Below, in pieces: positions 39,536 to 49,930 of a DNA stretch of 64,000 bases. Position 1 is the stretch's first letter; each line of letters starts with the position of its first letter. Made by a program: the position numbers and the translations under genes. The notes below the pieces were generated by a model that worked only from the letters and a program-made list of their open reading frames with translations, did no database searches and had not been told where the DNA came from. Source of the DNA: Oscillospiraceae bacterium (lineage in GTDB: Bacteria > Bacillota > Clostridia > Oscillospirales > Acutalibacteraceae); the NCBI GenBank assembly GCA_015066175.1, contig SVOW01000005.1:115862-179861 (forward strand), in the 5' to 3' direction.

Positions 39536-40093
39536 TTCAATTTCATTCAGCATCTGTTCTATACTCTTGAAATGAACAGGCGTAATGCCTATTTCAGGCA
39601 GATGCTCAAGATTTTTTGTGTTATCATCAATCATATAAACCTTGTCGAATTTTTTATCAAAAGAATTTACGCAATGTTTATATATTGCGGGATTCGGTTT
39701 TGACATTTTCAGGTTACAGGAAATAAAAGTTTTGTCAAAAAGTCTTTCAAGATTATATTCTTTCATCAGTTTTTCAACAAATCCTAAGGGCGCATTTGAA
39801 AGCAGTATAACTGTATATTCTGTTTTCAGTTTTTCGATTACGGGAATTATTGCTTCGTTTAATACAATCAGTTCATTCCATTCTTTTATTATGCGCTCTT
39901 TGTCCATGTTGATTTCTTCTGCAATTTTTTCAAAGAGTTCGTCTGTAGTAACTTCGCCTAAATCAGCAGGAACGAAAAATTTATCTTTAAGAATTGCCGC
40001 TTCTTCGTCAGAAAAATATCTCTCGAAAAATATCGGCGCAATCTCTCCGAAAATTACTCCGAAGCAGTCAAAAATTATAAGTTCATTTTTCAT
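39533..40093 (-). CDS. HAD-family hydrolase
   Basis: LIIFDCFGVIFGE … VILLSNAP … KPNPAIY … MIDDNTKN. Confidence 0.92.
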   Translation of the reverse strand: MKNELIIFDCFGVIFGEIAPIFFERYFSDEEAAILKDKFFVPADLGEVTTDELFEKIAEEINMDKERIIKEWNELIVLNEAIIPVIEKLKTEYTVILLSNAPLGFVEKLMKEYNLERLFDKTFISCNLKMSKPNPAIYKHCVNSFDKKFDKVYMIDDNTKNLEHLPEIGITPVHFKSIEQMLNEIE

Positions 40094-40199
40094 AAATCAA
40101 TCACCGGAAAAAGTATAACACACCTTTATTTTTATTTCAACTGACATTGTAAATTTTGTAATGATGTGATATAATTTCTGTATATAACTATCAGAAGGG

Positions 40200-41426
40200 T
40201 TGATTGCTGTGCAGGATATTCAGACACCGATAAAAATTTATAACAGAGAAGTGAAAAACCGTCTTGTTTTTCAGCCGATGGAAGGCTGTGACGGCACTTG
40301 CGACGGTGCTGTAGATGAGCTTACAAAAAGAAGATATCTGCGTTTTGCACAGTCAGGTGCAGGCATAATCTGGTTTGAAGCAACAGCAGTATGTAATGAG
40401 GGCAGGGCAAATCCCCGTCAGCTTTTTCTCAACGAAAAAACAAAAGAAAGTTTCAGGAATCTTCTTGAAGAAGTGAGAAAAGTTTCTCTTGAAAAACATG
40501 GCTTTTCTCCGCTTATAATTGTTCAGCTTACTCATAGCGGAAGATTCAGCAAACCCAACGGCACTCCTGAGCCGATTGTGGCATACAGAAATGAGCATTG
40601 GGAAATAGGCAAAGAAAATCAGCCTTACACAGTTGCAAATGATGAATATTTAAGTTCAATTCCTCAGAAATACGCTTCTGCTGCACGCCTTGCGGAAGAA
40701 GTAGGTTTTGACGGCATTGACATCAAGTGTTGTCACGGATATCTTTTCAATGAATTGTTGAGTGCTTTCAATCGCGAAGGCATTTATGGCGGAAGTCTTG
40801 AGAACAGAACAAAGCTTTATTTTGATTGTATCGACAGCGTGAAGAATAGTATCAGTGATAAAACTTTTGTAACTACGAGATTCAATGCATGTGACTGTTT
40901 CCCTTATCCTTACGGTTACGGTGTGAATGAGAAAAACGAAATTGACCTTACAGAAACAAAATGGATTATCAATGAGCTTGCCGAAAAGGGAATTGAGTTT
41001 ATTGATATCACTCTCGGAAATCCTTATCTTATTCCTCACGTTAACAGACCCTGCATCAATGCGCCTGAAGACGGAAAAATCGGTCTTAAAAGAATACATG
41101 ATGTTACAAAAGAGTTGAATGAAAGTTTCCCTGAAATAAGATTTGTTATGTCGGGCTTAAGTTTTGAAGGGGAAAATGCAATAAATTATGCAAATGAAAT
41201 TATAAAAGACGGTGTTGCTGATTTTGCAGGCTTCGGCAGAATGACATTTGCTTATCCTGATTTTTATAACGATTATCTTGAAAAAGGTTCTCTTGATAAA
41301 AGCAAGGTATGCCTTAAATGCAGCAAATGTTCAGAACTTATGCGTAATGCATCTGTGGCAGGCTGTCCTGTAAGGGATTCCGAAATATATATGCCGTATT
41401 ATCAAAAACACGTTCTTAAGAGGTGA
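40200..41426 (+). CDS. NADH:flavin oxidoreductase (Old Yellow Enzyme family) with terminal Cys cluster
   Basis: VQLTHSGRFSKPNG; VGFDGIDIKCCHGYLFNELLSAFNREGIYGGSLENRTK; C-terminal CLKCSKCSELMRNASVAGCPVRD; TTG start. Confidence 0.9.
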   Translation: MIAVQDIQTPIKIYNREVKNRLVFQPMEGCDGTCDGAVDELTKRRYLRFAQSGAGIIWFEATAVCNEGRANPRQLFLNEKTKESFRNLLEEVRKVSLEKHGFSPLIIVQLTHSGRFSKPNGTPEPIVAYRNEHWEIGKENQPYTVANDEYLSSIPQKYASAARLAEEVGFDGIDIKCCHGYLFNELLSAFNREGIYGGSLENRTKLYFDCIDSVKNSISDKTFVTTRFNACDCFPYPYGYGVNEKNEIDLTETKWIINELAEKGIEFIDITLGNPYLIPHVNRPCINAPEDGKIGLKRIHDVTKELNESFPEIRFVMSGLSFEGENAINYANEIIKDGVADFAGFGRMTFAYPDFYNDYLEKGSLDKSKVCLKCSKCSELMRNASVAGCPVRDSEIYMPYYQKHVLKR

Positions 41427-41431
41427 AAAAC

Positions 41432-42169
41432 ATGGTAGCAGTTGTAACAGGTTCAAGCAGAGGAATAGGGCTCGGTATTGCAGAAGAACTTCTGAAAAAA
41501 GGTTTTGATGTAATTCTGACTTCACGAAATGAAACTGACCGTGTGAAAGAATTAAAAGAAGAATACACTTCAAAAGTAAACTTTGTTTCAGTTGATATTT
41601 CAAAACAGGAAGACGTAGAAAAACTTGTGTCGTTTGCAGAAAAAACTTACGGCAAAATTGATTTGCTTGTAAACAACGCAGGCGTTGCACCAAAAGAGAG
41701 AAAAGATATTCTTGAAATTTCACCTGAAGATTTTGATTATCTTCTTGATATAAACCTTAAAGGCACATTTTTTGTTACACAGAAATTTGTTCCTTTGCTT
41801 ACTAAAAACGAAAAATCACGCATTGTAAACATTTCTTCAATGTCTGCATACACAGCATCCGTAAACAGGGGAGAATACTGCATTTCAAAAGCAGGTATTT
41901 CGATGATTACAAAGCTTTTTGCAGCACGTCTTGCAGAATACGGAGTAAGTGTGCTCGAAATAAGACCGGGTATAATCGAAACTGATATGACAGCAAAGGT
42001 AAAAGAAAAATACGAAAAATTAATAAGCGAAGGCATAACTCCGATAAAAAGGATGGGTCAGCCTGAAGATATCGGCAAATGCGTTGCCTCAATAGCAGAG
42101 GGCAACTTTGATTTCTGCACCGGCACAGTAATTGATTGTGACGGCGGATTTAATGTGAGAATTTTATGA
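41432..42169 (+). CDS. Short-chain dehydrogenase/reductase
   Basis: VAVVTGSSRGIGLGIAEELLKKG; LVNNAG; YCISKAG; GTVIDCDGGF. Confidence 0.94.
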   Translation: MVAVVTGSSRGIGLGIAEELLKKGFDVILTSRNETDRVKELKEEYTSKVNFVSVDISKQEDVEKLVSFAEKTYGKIDLLVNNAGVAPKERKDILEISPEDFDYLLDINLKGTFFVTQKFVPLLTKNEKSRIVNISSMSAYTASVNRGEYCISKAGISMITKLFAARLAEYGVSVLEIRPGIIETDMTAKVKEKYEKLISEGITPIKRMGQPEDIGKCVASIAEGNFDFCTGTVIDCDGGFNVRIL

Positions 42170-43953
42170 GAAAGATATATGATGCCGTTATAATCGGCAG
42201 CGGTGCTGCGGCATACAGTGCTGCCGATTGGCTTTTTAAAGAAAACATTACAGATATTGCCGTAATCACAGAAAACAGATTGTGGGGCACTTCGCGCAAT
42301 ACAGGAAGTGACAAACAGACCTATTATAAGATTTCTATGGATGGATTTTCTCAGGATAGTCCTTATAAAATGGCTGAAGATTTGTTTTCAGGCGGGTCAA
42401 CAGATGGTGTGAAAGCACTTGTGCAATCTGCAAACAGTGCAAGATGCTTTATGCGTCTTTATGAATACGGAGTTAATTTTCCGCGGGATAATTTCGGCGG
42501 ATTTCCCGGATATAAAACAGACCATGATAACACATGCCGTGCAACTTCCGTAGGTCCACTTACATCAAAAATTATGACAGAAAAGCTTGAAGAAAAAGTG
42601 CTTTTCTCAAACAAAACACCTTTGCTTGATAACAGGCAGGTTGTAAAAATTATTACCGAAAACAACAAAGCTTGCGGTGTTGTGGTGCTTAACAAAGAAA
42701 CAGACGCCTTTGAAATAATCGAAGCAGAAAATGTAATTGCCGCAACAGGTGCTCCTGCATGTATATATGAACATTCTGTTTACCCTGAATCACAACACGG
42801 AATGACAGGTGTTCTGCTTGATGCAGGCGTGAATCTCTGCAATTTTTCACAATGGCAATACGGAATGTCGTCAACTGATTTCCGCTGGAATGTATCAGGC
42901 AGTTTTATGCAGGTTATTCCGCGTTTTGTAAGCATTGATGAAGCTGGAAATGAATATGAATTTCTTGCAGAAAATTTGGGTGATAAAGCAAACGACTTTG
43001 TTTTCTTAAAAGGTTATCAGTGGCCTTTCAGTTTTGACAGAATGAACGCATCTTCTCAGGTTGATATTGCAGTGAATGAAGAGATAAAACAAGGCAGAAA
43101 CGTTTATCTTGATTACACAAAAAATCCTGAAAATTATTGCTTCGAAAATCTTTTTGAAGAAGCAAAGGAATATCTTACAAAAACTGATTCTGTTGCTCCA
43201 ACACCCATTGAACGCCTCGAAAAACTCAATCCCAAAGCCATTGATGTTTATTTAAGGCAGGGTATTGATTTGCACAAAGATAAACTGAAAATTGCCGTCT
43301 GCGCCCAGCATAACAACGGCGGAGTTTATACAGATATGTATTATGAATCTTACGTCGTTGAAAATCTGTATGTTATAGGTGAAGCGGCAGGCTCATTCGG
43401 TCTTGTCAGACCGGGTGGCTCAGCACTGAATGACACGCAGGTCGGCGGTCTTATGTGTGCAAAGCATATAAAGAATAAAAAATCCGAAAAAACTCCCTGC
43501 GTAAAAGCAGAAAAAATTGCAGATTGTTTCAGAAAAATATCTGATGATTTTCAGGTTGACGAAACTGTTGACTATAGTTTTGTGAAAAAACAGATGAGCA
43601 ATTTTGCAGCTTTTTCCAGAGATAAGGAAGAATGTGAAAAACTTCTTTCAGCGATAAGAAAAATTCTTGAAAATTATCCCACAAAACATAAAGATATATC
43701 GTCTTATTTCTACGATAAAGATATGCTGCTGAGTGCAGAAGCTCTGCTTGTAGCGATAATTGAAGAAATGCCCGTAACAGGCAGCAGAGGCGGAGCTTTT
43801 TTCAAAGAAAACGGAAAAGTGAAAGCTGAAAATATTGAAATGAGAAAAGATTTAACCATCAGCGATAATACTGGTATTTATTTTCAGCGGGTAAATCAGA
43901 TTCCCGTTTTTGATGAGCCTTTTGAAAAATATTTGAAATTACAGAGTGAGTGA
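42166..43953 (+). CDS. FAD-binding fumarate reductase/succinate dehydrogenase-type flavoprotein
   Basis: YDAVIIGSGAAAYSAADWLF; LYVIGEAAGSFGLVRPGGSALNDTQVGGLMCAKHI. Confidence 0.88.
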   Translation: MRKIYDAVIIGSGAAAYSAADWLFKENITDIAVITENRLWGTSRNTGSDKQTYYKISMDGFSQDSPYKMAEDLFSGGSTDGVKALVQSANSARCFMRLYEYGVNFPRDNFGGFPGYKTDHDNTCRATSVGPLTSKIMTEKLEEKVLFSNKTPLLDNRQVVKIITENNKACGVVVLNKETDAFEIIEAENVIAATGAPACIYEHSVYPESQHGMTGVLLDAGVNLCNFSQWQYGMSSTDFRWNVSGSFMQVIPRFVSIDEAGNEYEFLAENLGDKANDFVFLKGYQWPFSFDRMNASSQVDIAVNEEIKQGRNVYLDYTKNPENYCFENLFEEAKEYLTKTDSVAPTPIERLEKLNPKAIDVYLRQGIDLHKDKLKIAVCAQHNNGGVYTDMYYESYVVENLYVIGEAAGSFGLVRPGGSALNDTQVGGLMCAKHIKNKKSEKTPCVKAEKIADCFRKISDDFQVDETVDYSFVKKQMSNFAAFSRDKEECEKLLSAIRKILENYPTKHKDISSYFYDKDMLLSAEALLVAIIEEMPVTGSRGGAFFKENGKVKAENIEMRKDLTISDNTGIYFQRVNQIPVFDEPFEKYLKLQSE

Positions 43954-44698
43954 AATGAATAATTTAAAAATAGGTTTAGCAAGTGTGACTTTCAGGAAAA
44001 AGAGCGTGCAGGAAGTTGTAAAAATCGCCAAGGAAAATAACGTTGAGTTTATTGAATGGGGAGGCGACGTGCACGTAAAAAATTCAAGTGAAGCAGAAAC
44101 AGCAAAAAAACTTTGTGATGAAGCGGGTGTTAAAATCAGTTCTTACGGCAGTTATTACAGAGTTGGCAGCAATAAACACGAGGAATGGAAAGAAATCTGC
44201 CTTATTGCTCATAAACTTTCTGCCCCATCAATCCGTGTGTGGTTAGGTGTTGAAAACAGCGAAGACACAACTGAAGAAGAATATCTCGACCTTCTTGAAG
44301 ACGCAAAGTTTATGTGCGATGTTGCAGCAGAATATAATCTTCTTATCTGCCCTGAATGCCATGATAACACTTTCAATAACAACACATATGCTTTTCTGAA
44401 ATTTGCAGAAGACCTGCAAAGAGAAAATTTCAGAACCTATTTTCAGTCGCGTTATACAAAGTTTGAATATGACCTTGACAGAATAGACAAAACCTTTGAA
44501 TTTATCGAGAATGTGCACGTTTCTTACCGCGATTTGTTCAGAGAACAGTTGTTCGCAAAAAAAGACAGAAAATATATCGATAAATTAATCAATAAATTAA
44601 TCAGCAAAAATTTTGACGGCATTGTGATGATTGAATTTACAAAAGCCGATAGCGAAAAACACTTTAGCAACGATGTCCGTAAATTAAGAGAAATCTGA
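43946..44698 (+). CDS. Sugar phosphate isomerase/epimerase (TIM barrel)
   Basis: VVKIAKENNVEFIEWGGDVHVK; LLICPECHDNTFNNN. Confidence 0.87.
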   Translation: MSEMNNLKIGLASVTFRKKSVQEVVKIAKENNVEFIEWGGDVHVKNSSEAETAKKLCDEAGVKISSYGSYYRVGSNKHEEWKEICLIAHKLSAPSIRVWLGVENSEDTTEEEYLDLLEDAKFMCDVAAEYNLLICPECHDNTFNNNTYAFLKFAEDLQRENFRTYFQSRYTKFEYDLDRIDKTFEFIENVHVSYRDLFREQLFAKKDRKYIDKLINKLISKNFDGIVMIEFTKADSEKHFSNDVRKLREI

Positions 44699-44726
44699 AA
44701 GAACAACGCCATAAGGAGGTTTTATT

Positions 44727-46796
44727 ATGAACTATATTCAGGCAGTAAAACAGTATAAAAAAACACCCACAGAAGAAAAACTTCTTGAACTTTCAGAAGA
44801 ACTTGTCAAAGAAATGACTCTCAAAGAAAAAATCAAAATGCTTCGTGGTCGTGCAATGGGGATAACAGTGAAAAATTTCCTTAAAAATGGCAGATTCTAC
44901 AATGCTGAGCCTTATCCTGCAGGCGGATGCGATAGGCTCTACATTCCGCCCGTACTTTTTACAGACGGCCCCCGCGGAATTGTTCTCAGAAAAAGCACCT
45001 GTTTCCCTGTATCAATGCTCAGAGGTGCAACTTTTGATGATGAGCTTGAATATCGTGTAGGTGAAGTGTTTGCACGTGAAGCTTCTGCAGGCGGAGCCAA
45101 TTATTTTGCAGGTATCTGCATAAATCTTCTGCGTAATCCTATGTGGGGAAGAGCGCAGGAAACATACGGAGAAGACCCGTTTCTGCTTGGTAAAATGGGC
45201 GTTGCATTGACAAAATCAATGCAGGACAGAGGTATTATTGCCTGTCCTAAACATTATGCGCTCAACAGCATTGAAGATTTGCGTTTCAGCGTTGATGCAA
45301 AAGCAGACGAAAGAACATTGCACGAGGTTTACCTTCCTCATTTCAAAAAATGCATCGATGCAGGTGCAATGTCAATAATGGGTGCTTATAACAAAGTCAA
45401 CGGCACTTATTGTTGCGAAAATAAAGAACTTCTCACGGATATTTTAAGGAATAAATGGCACTTTGACGGATTTACGATTTCAGACTTTTTCTTTGGCATT
45501 TACGATGCATCAAGAAGCCTGAAAGCAGGCCTTGATATTGAAATGCCTTACACTTTCCGTTATTCATTACTTGGACACAAACTTAAAAAAGGCGAAATTT
45601 CAGAAAAAGATTTAGATGTTGCTGTCGGCAGAATTATCAGGGCAATGATGCGTGTTTTGCCCAAATATAAAAAAGAGCCTGAAAACGTTATTCTTTCAAA
45701 AGAACATACTTCTCTTGCACGTGAAGTTGCAGGCAAAGGCACAGTGCTTCTTAAAAATAACAACAGCGTGTTGCCAATTAAAGAAAACGCCAAAATTGCA
45801 GTTGTGGGCAGATATGCAAACAAGAGAAACACAGGTGACCACGGCAGCAGTAATGTTTTCAGTCCTTACACAGTCACAGCCTATGAAGGAATGAAAAACA
45901 GATTCGGAGAAGAAAATGTTTCTGTTTATAATGGCTGCGATACTGAAAAAGCAAGTCAGGCTGCAGCAGGTTGCGAGTATATTGTTGTCTGCGTTGGTAG
46001 TGACTGGCTTCAGGAAGGCGAATTCCTTGTAAATATGGGTAACGTCAAGCAAAAACCGAAAGGCTCAGGCGGTGACAGAGTTGACCTGAGAATTCCCGAA
46101 GAAGACGTAAAACTTATAACTGAACTTTCAAAACTCAACAAAAAATTAATCGTCAACATTATGGGCGGAAGTGCCTATGTTATCAAAGAATGGATTGACC
46201 TTGCAGACAGCGTTGTAATGTCTTTCTACAGCGGAATCGAGGGCGGAAATGCACTTGCTGATGTTTTAAGCGGTGACGTAAATCCCGGCGGTAAACTGCC
46301 TTTCACTATTGCAGAAAAAGATGATGATTATCCGACTTTCCTCCATATCGGCAGTGAAAATAAAGAAATCGATTACGGTTATTACCACGGTTATACTCTC
46401 TTCGATAAAGAAAATATCAAGCCTCATTTTGCATTTGGTTACGGTCTTTCTTACACTGATTTTGAAATCAGTAACGCAGAATGTAGATTAAACGAAAATG
46501 AAATCTCCGTCACTGCAGAAATTGAAAATATCGGTCAATCAGATGGTGACGAAGTGCTTCAGGTTTATGTTTCAAGCAAAAATCAAGAAACAGACCGCCC
46601 TGTTAAACTTCTTAAAGGCTTTAAACGTGTAAGTGTAAACAAAGGCGAAAAAGTCACTGCAGAAGTTAAAGTTGAAACTGAAGATATCAGATTCTACAAT
46701 CCTGAAAACGGCGAGTGGATTTTCGATAAAGAATACGAAATTTTTGTCGGCAACAGCAGTGATAATATTACAAGTGCAGGTAAAATAACTTTTTGA
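44727..46796 (+). CDS. GH3-family beta-glucosidase-like glycoside hydrolase (no signal peptide)
   Basis: LFTDGPRGI; YFAGICINLLRNPMWGRAQETYGEDPFLLGKMG; CPKHYALNS; FDGFTISDFF; PFAFGYGLSYTDFEIS-like C-terminus. Confidence 0.93.
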   Translation: MNYIQAVKQYKKTPTEEKLLELSEELVKEMTLKEKIKMLRGRAMGITVKNFLKNGRFYNAEPYPAGGCDRLYIPPVLFTDGPRGIVLRKSTCFPVSMLRGATFDDELEYRVGEVFAREASAGGANYFAGICINLLRNPMWGRAQETYGEDPFLLGKMGVALTKSMQDRGIIACPKHYALNSIEDLRFSVDAKADERTLHEVYLPHFKKCIDAGAMSIMGAYNKVNGTYCCENKELLTDILRNKWHFDGFTISDFFFGIYDASRSLKAGLDIEMPYTFRYSLLGHKLKKGEISEKDLDVAVGRIIRAMMRVLPKYKKEPENVILSKEHTSLAREVAGKGTVLLKNNNSVLPIKENAKIAVVGRYANKRNTGDHGSSNVFSPYTVTAYEGMKNRFGEENVSVYNGCDTEKASQAAAGCEYIVVCVGSDWLQEGEFLVNMGNVKQKPKGSGGDRVDLRIPEEDVKLITELSKLNKKLIVNIMGGSAYVIKEWIDLADSVVMSFYSGIEGGNALADVLSGDVNPGGKLPFTIAEKDDDYPTFLHIGSENKEIDYGYYHGYTLFDKENIKPHFAFGYGLSYTDFEISNAECRLNENEISVTAEIENIGQSDGDEVLQVYVSSKNQETDRPVKLLKGFKRVSVNKGEKVTAEVKVETEDIRFYNPENGEWIFDKEYEIFVGNSSDNITSAGKITF

Positions 46797-46809
46797 TGGT
46801 GGATAAATT

Positions 46810-47847
46810 ATGAAAACAAGTCCATATTCTCCTGATGATTTTATGGTGTCGCTTTATGAGAAGAATTATAAAGACCCATATGAAAACGTGAAAACAAAAG
46901 AAGATGTCATCAGAGTTAATAATGAAATAAAGCAAAAGGCAAAAGAAATTTTCAACCTTGACAAAATTGAAAAAGTATCTTCTTACAAACTTGAAAAAGC
47001 AGGGGAGAGTGTAGATTTCGGCACATACACTCTTAATAAATACAGTGTTGAAATCTGCCCTCAGTTGAAAATGCTTGTGTATATTTCCGTGCCGAAGAAA
47101 ATCACTAAACCTGCACCTGCAGTAGTGGCACTGTGCGGTCATGGTTATGGTGTAAGGCAGATACTTTCAATCAATAAAAAAGGCAAGAAAAAACGCATAA
47201 GATATTTTGATAATTATCAGAAAAACTTTGCACATGAACTTGCAAGGCGTGGTTGCATAGTTGCGTCACCTGAACTTTTCGGCTTTGGCGAAGCAAGGCT
47301 TAAGAAAGACCTTATAAAACCTTTCTACATAAGTTCATGTGATGAACTTTCTCATCATCTTCTGCCTTACGGATTGACCGTTGCATCAATGCGTGTTTAT
47401 CAGGCGATTGTGTGTGCTGATATCTTGTTGCAGAATGAAAATGCAGATAAGGAAAAACTTTCCTGTATGGGTATTTCAGGCGGTGGACTTACTGCGTTAT
47501 ACGCATCTGTACTTGATGAGCGTTTCAGAAAAACAGTTGTCAGCGGTTATGTAAACACATTCAGAGACAGTATTCTGTCTTTGTGGCACTGTCCTGATAA
47601 TTATATTCCCGATATTCTGTCAGTAGGTGAAATTTATGATTTTGCTTCAAGCCTTTCACCGCGTAAGCTGCTGATAGAGTCAGGCAAAAGGGATAAACTT
47701 TTTCCCTTTGAAGCAAGCAGTAAAACACATAAGAAATTAAAGAAAATCTATTCACTTGCAGATGCAGAAGAAAATCTGATTATTGATGTTTTTGACGGCA
47801 AGCATTCTGTAAGCGGTAAACTTTCATTTGATTTTCTTTCTGAATAA
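46810..47847 (+). CDS. Alpha/beta hydrolase (acetyl-xylan-esterase/dienelactone-hydrolase-like)
   Basis: APAVVALCGHGYGVRQIL; LSCMGISGGGLTALYASVLDERFRKTVVSG. Confidence 0.85.
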   Translation: MKTSPYSPDDFMVSLYEKNYKDPYENVKTKEDVIRVNNEIKQKAKEIFNLDKIEKVSSYKLEKAGESVDFGTYTLNKYSVEICPQLKMLVYISVPKKITKPAPAVVALCGHGYGVRQILSINKKGKKKRIRYFDNYQKNFAHELARRGCIVASPELFGFGEARLKKDLIKPFYISSCDELSHHLLPYGLTVASMRVYQAIVCADILLQNENADKEKLSCMGISGGGLTALYASVLDERFRKTVVSGYVNTFRDSILSLWHCPDNYIPDILSVGEIYDFASSLSPRKLLIESGKRDKLFPFEASSKTHKKLKKIYSLADAEENLIIDVFDGKHSVSGKLSFDFLSE

Positions 47848-47887
47848 TTTATAATTATTTATTGAATAAGATAGTAAGGTGTTAAAT

Positions 47888-49819
47888 ATGGCAGTTTTTA
47901 AATGCAAAATGTGCGGAGCATATTTTGAAGCAGACGATGATAATCGTGTTGCTGTCTGCGAATATTGCTACGCAAATATTGCATCAATTCTTACAAGAGC
48001 CTTTTCTTTTCTTGAAAACGGAGATTTTGAAAACGCAAATGCGTGTTTTAATAAAGTGCTTGACTTAAACCCTGAAAAAGCAGAAGCATATCTTGGCAAA
48101 CTTATGGTTGAACTTCAGGTGAGAAAAAAGGAAGACCTGAAAAATCAGCAGGAAACTTTTGCTGAACTTGACAATTATAAAAAAGCATATGAATATGGTG
48201 ACGACAACCTGAAAAAAGAACTGGAAACGTGCATCGGACATTTTGTATCTGAAAAAATGAATAAGATTAATAATAATTCAATTAAACGTATGAGTAATGT
48301 TCAGGATACATCTGCCAATGTCAACACTTTCAAAGGTTCAGAAATCACACAAGAAAAAACTTATGAATACGCCGAAGTGAAAAATAATCATACTGCTTCT
48401 TATGAGGATAAACTCGAAGTGTTACCAGAAGAATATAAGGAAGAATTCGGAGAATCTCACACCGACCATGTGAATATGGCAAAGAAAGATAAGAAAAAGA
48501 AAATTAAAATTTTAGCAATCTCAGGGTCTTTCGTTGCTGTTGCAACAGCAATTGCAATACTGCTGACTACGGTTATTATTCCAAGCGTTATTATTCCAAA
48601 CAACAAATATAATGAAGCCGTGGGATTGATGGAAGCAGGCAAGTACGTTGAAGCAATTTCTGTTTTTACTGCACTTGGAGAACATAAAGACAGTGCTGAT
48701 AAAATTAACGAATGTAACTATAAGATAAATGAATATAACTATAACAATGCTGTGGAATTGATGGAAGCAGGCAAGTACGCTGAAGCAATTTCTGTTTTCA
48801 CTGCACTTGGAGAATATAAAGACAGTGCTGATAGAATCAAAGAATGTAATTATAAGATAAACGAATATAACTATAACAATGCTGTGGAATTTCTCAATAA
48901 AGGAAATAAAACAGAAGCTACAATATTATTCGGGAGAGCAGGAAATTATAAAGATGCAGAAGAAAAAAGCTTTGCACTCTGGGATGAAATCGCTGTCAGA
49001 GAAACACTTTCAGCAGGATATCGTCACACAGTAGGTCTGAAAAAAGACGGCACTGTGGTTGCTGTAGGTTATAATTATGATGGTCAATACGATGTATCTG
49101 AATGGGAAGATATTGTTACAATTTCAGCAGGAAATTTTCACACAGTAGGACTTAAAAAAGACGGCACTGTGGTTGCTGTAGGTAGCAACAATTATGGTCA
49201 ATGTGATGTATCTGAATGGGAAGATGTTGATGCAATTTCAGCAGGAGATTATCACACAGTAGGACTTAAAAAAGACGGCACAGTTGTGGCTGTAGGCGAT
49301 AATGACGAAGGTCAATGCGATGTTGAAGATTGGGAAGATATAGTTGCAATTTCAGCAGGTGAAGAACACACAGTGGGTCTTAAAAAAGACGGCACTGTGG
49401 TTGCTGTAGGTTTTAATGGTGCAGGTCGATGTGATGTATCTGAATGGGAAGATATTGTTGCAATTTCAGCAGGAGCTTTGCAAACAGTAGGTCTTAAAAA
49501 AGACGGCACTGTGGTTGCTGTAGGTAGTAACGCTGATGGTCAATGCGATGTATCTGAATGGGAAGATATTGTTGCAATTTCAGCGGGTAACGAACACACA
49601 GTTGGATTAAAAAGTGACGGCAGTGTGGTTGCTGTTGGTTGGAACTTTACTGATCAATGCGATGTATCTGAATGGGAAGATATTGTCGCAATTTCAGCAG
49701 GAACTTGGCATACAGTAGGTCTGAAAAAAGACGGCACAGTGGTTGTTGTGGGTAGGAACGACGATGGCCAATGCGACGTTGACGGTTGGACAAATATAAA
49801 AATACCCAATTCTAAGTGA
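47888..49819 (+). CDS. Zinc-ribbon + TPR + TM + RCC1-repeat protein
   Basis: FKCKMCGAYFEADDDNRVAVCEYC; TPR-like repeats; TM ILAISGSFVAVATAIAILLTTVIIPSVIIP; ~7 repeats of SAGxxHTVGLKKDGTVVAVGxNxxGQCDVSEWEDIVAI. Confidence 0.85.
   Translation: MAVFKCKMCGAYFEADDDNRVAVCEYCYANIASILTRAFSFLENGDFENANACFNKVLDLNPEKAEAYLGKLMVELQVRKKEDLKNQQETFAELDNYKKAYEYGDDNLKKELETCIGHFVSEKMNKINNNSIKRMSNVQDTSANVNTFKGSEITQEKTYEYAEVKNNHTASYEDKLEVLPEEYKEEFGESHTDHVNMAKKDKKKKIKILAISGSFVAVATAIAILLTTVIIPSVIIPNNKYNEAVGLMEAGKYVEAISVFTALGEHKDSADKINECNYKINEYNYNNAVELMEAGKYAEAISVFTALGEYKDSADRIKECNYKINEYNYNNAVEFLNKGNKTEATILFGRAGNYKDAEEKSFALWDEIAVRETLSAGYRHTVGLKKDGTVVAVGYNYDGQYDVSEWEDIVTISAGNFHTVGLKKDGTVVAVGSNNYGQCDVSEWEDVDAISAGDYHTVGLKKDGTVVAVGDNDEGQCDVEDWEDIVAISAGEEHTVGLKKDGTVVAVGFNGAGRCDVSEWEDIVAISAGALQTVGLKKDGTVVAVGSNADGQCDVSEWEDIVAISAGNEHTVGLKSDGSVVAVGWNFTDQCDVSEWEDIVAISAGTWHTVGLKKDGTVVVVGRNDDGQCDVDGWTNIKIPNSK
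48629..48892 (+). repeat. 132-bp (44 codon) near-identical tandem duplication
   Basis: atggaagcaggcaagtac… recurs at 48629 and 48761; LMEAGKYxEAISVFTALGExKDSADxIxECNYKINEYNYNNAVE. Confidence 0.85.
49007..49800 (+). repeat. ~114-bp RCC1-type tandem repeats
   Basis: Recurrent ttcagcagga…cacacagtaggtcttaaaaaagacggcactgtggttgctgtaggt…. Confidence 0.85.
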
Positions 49820-49930
49820 TTTATTTTCATTGTATACATAAAAATCAAATTATTAACAATCTGTTAACTTATTCAACAACATCATATGTTAAAATTTATT
49901 TATCAACTATAAAATAGGGAGTAATGACAC

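Noticed and set aside
49007-49800. Regular ~114-bp direct repeats considered as a CRISPR array
   Set aside because: Repeats are long, in-frame and encode RCC1 blades; no spacer/repeat alternation and no cas genes
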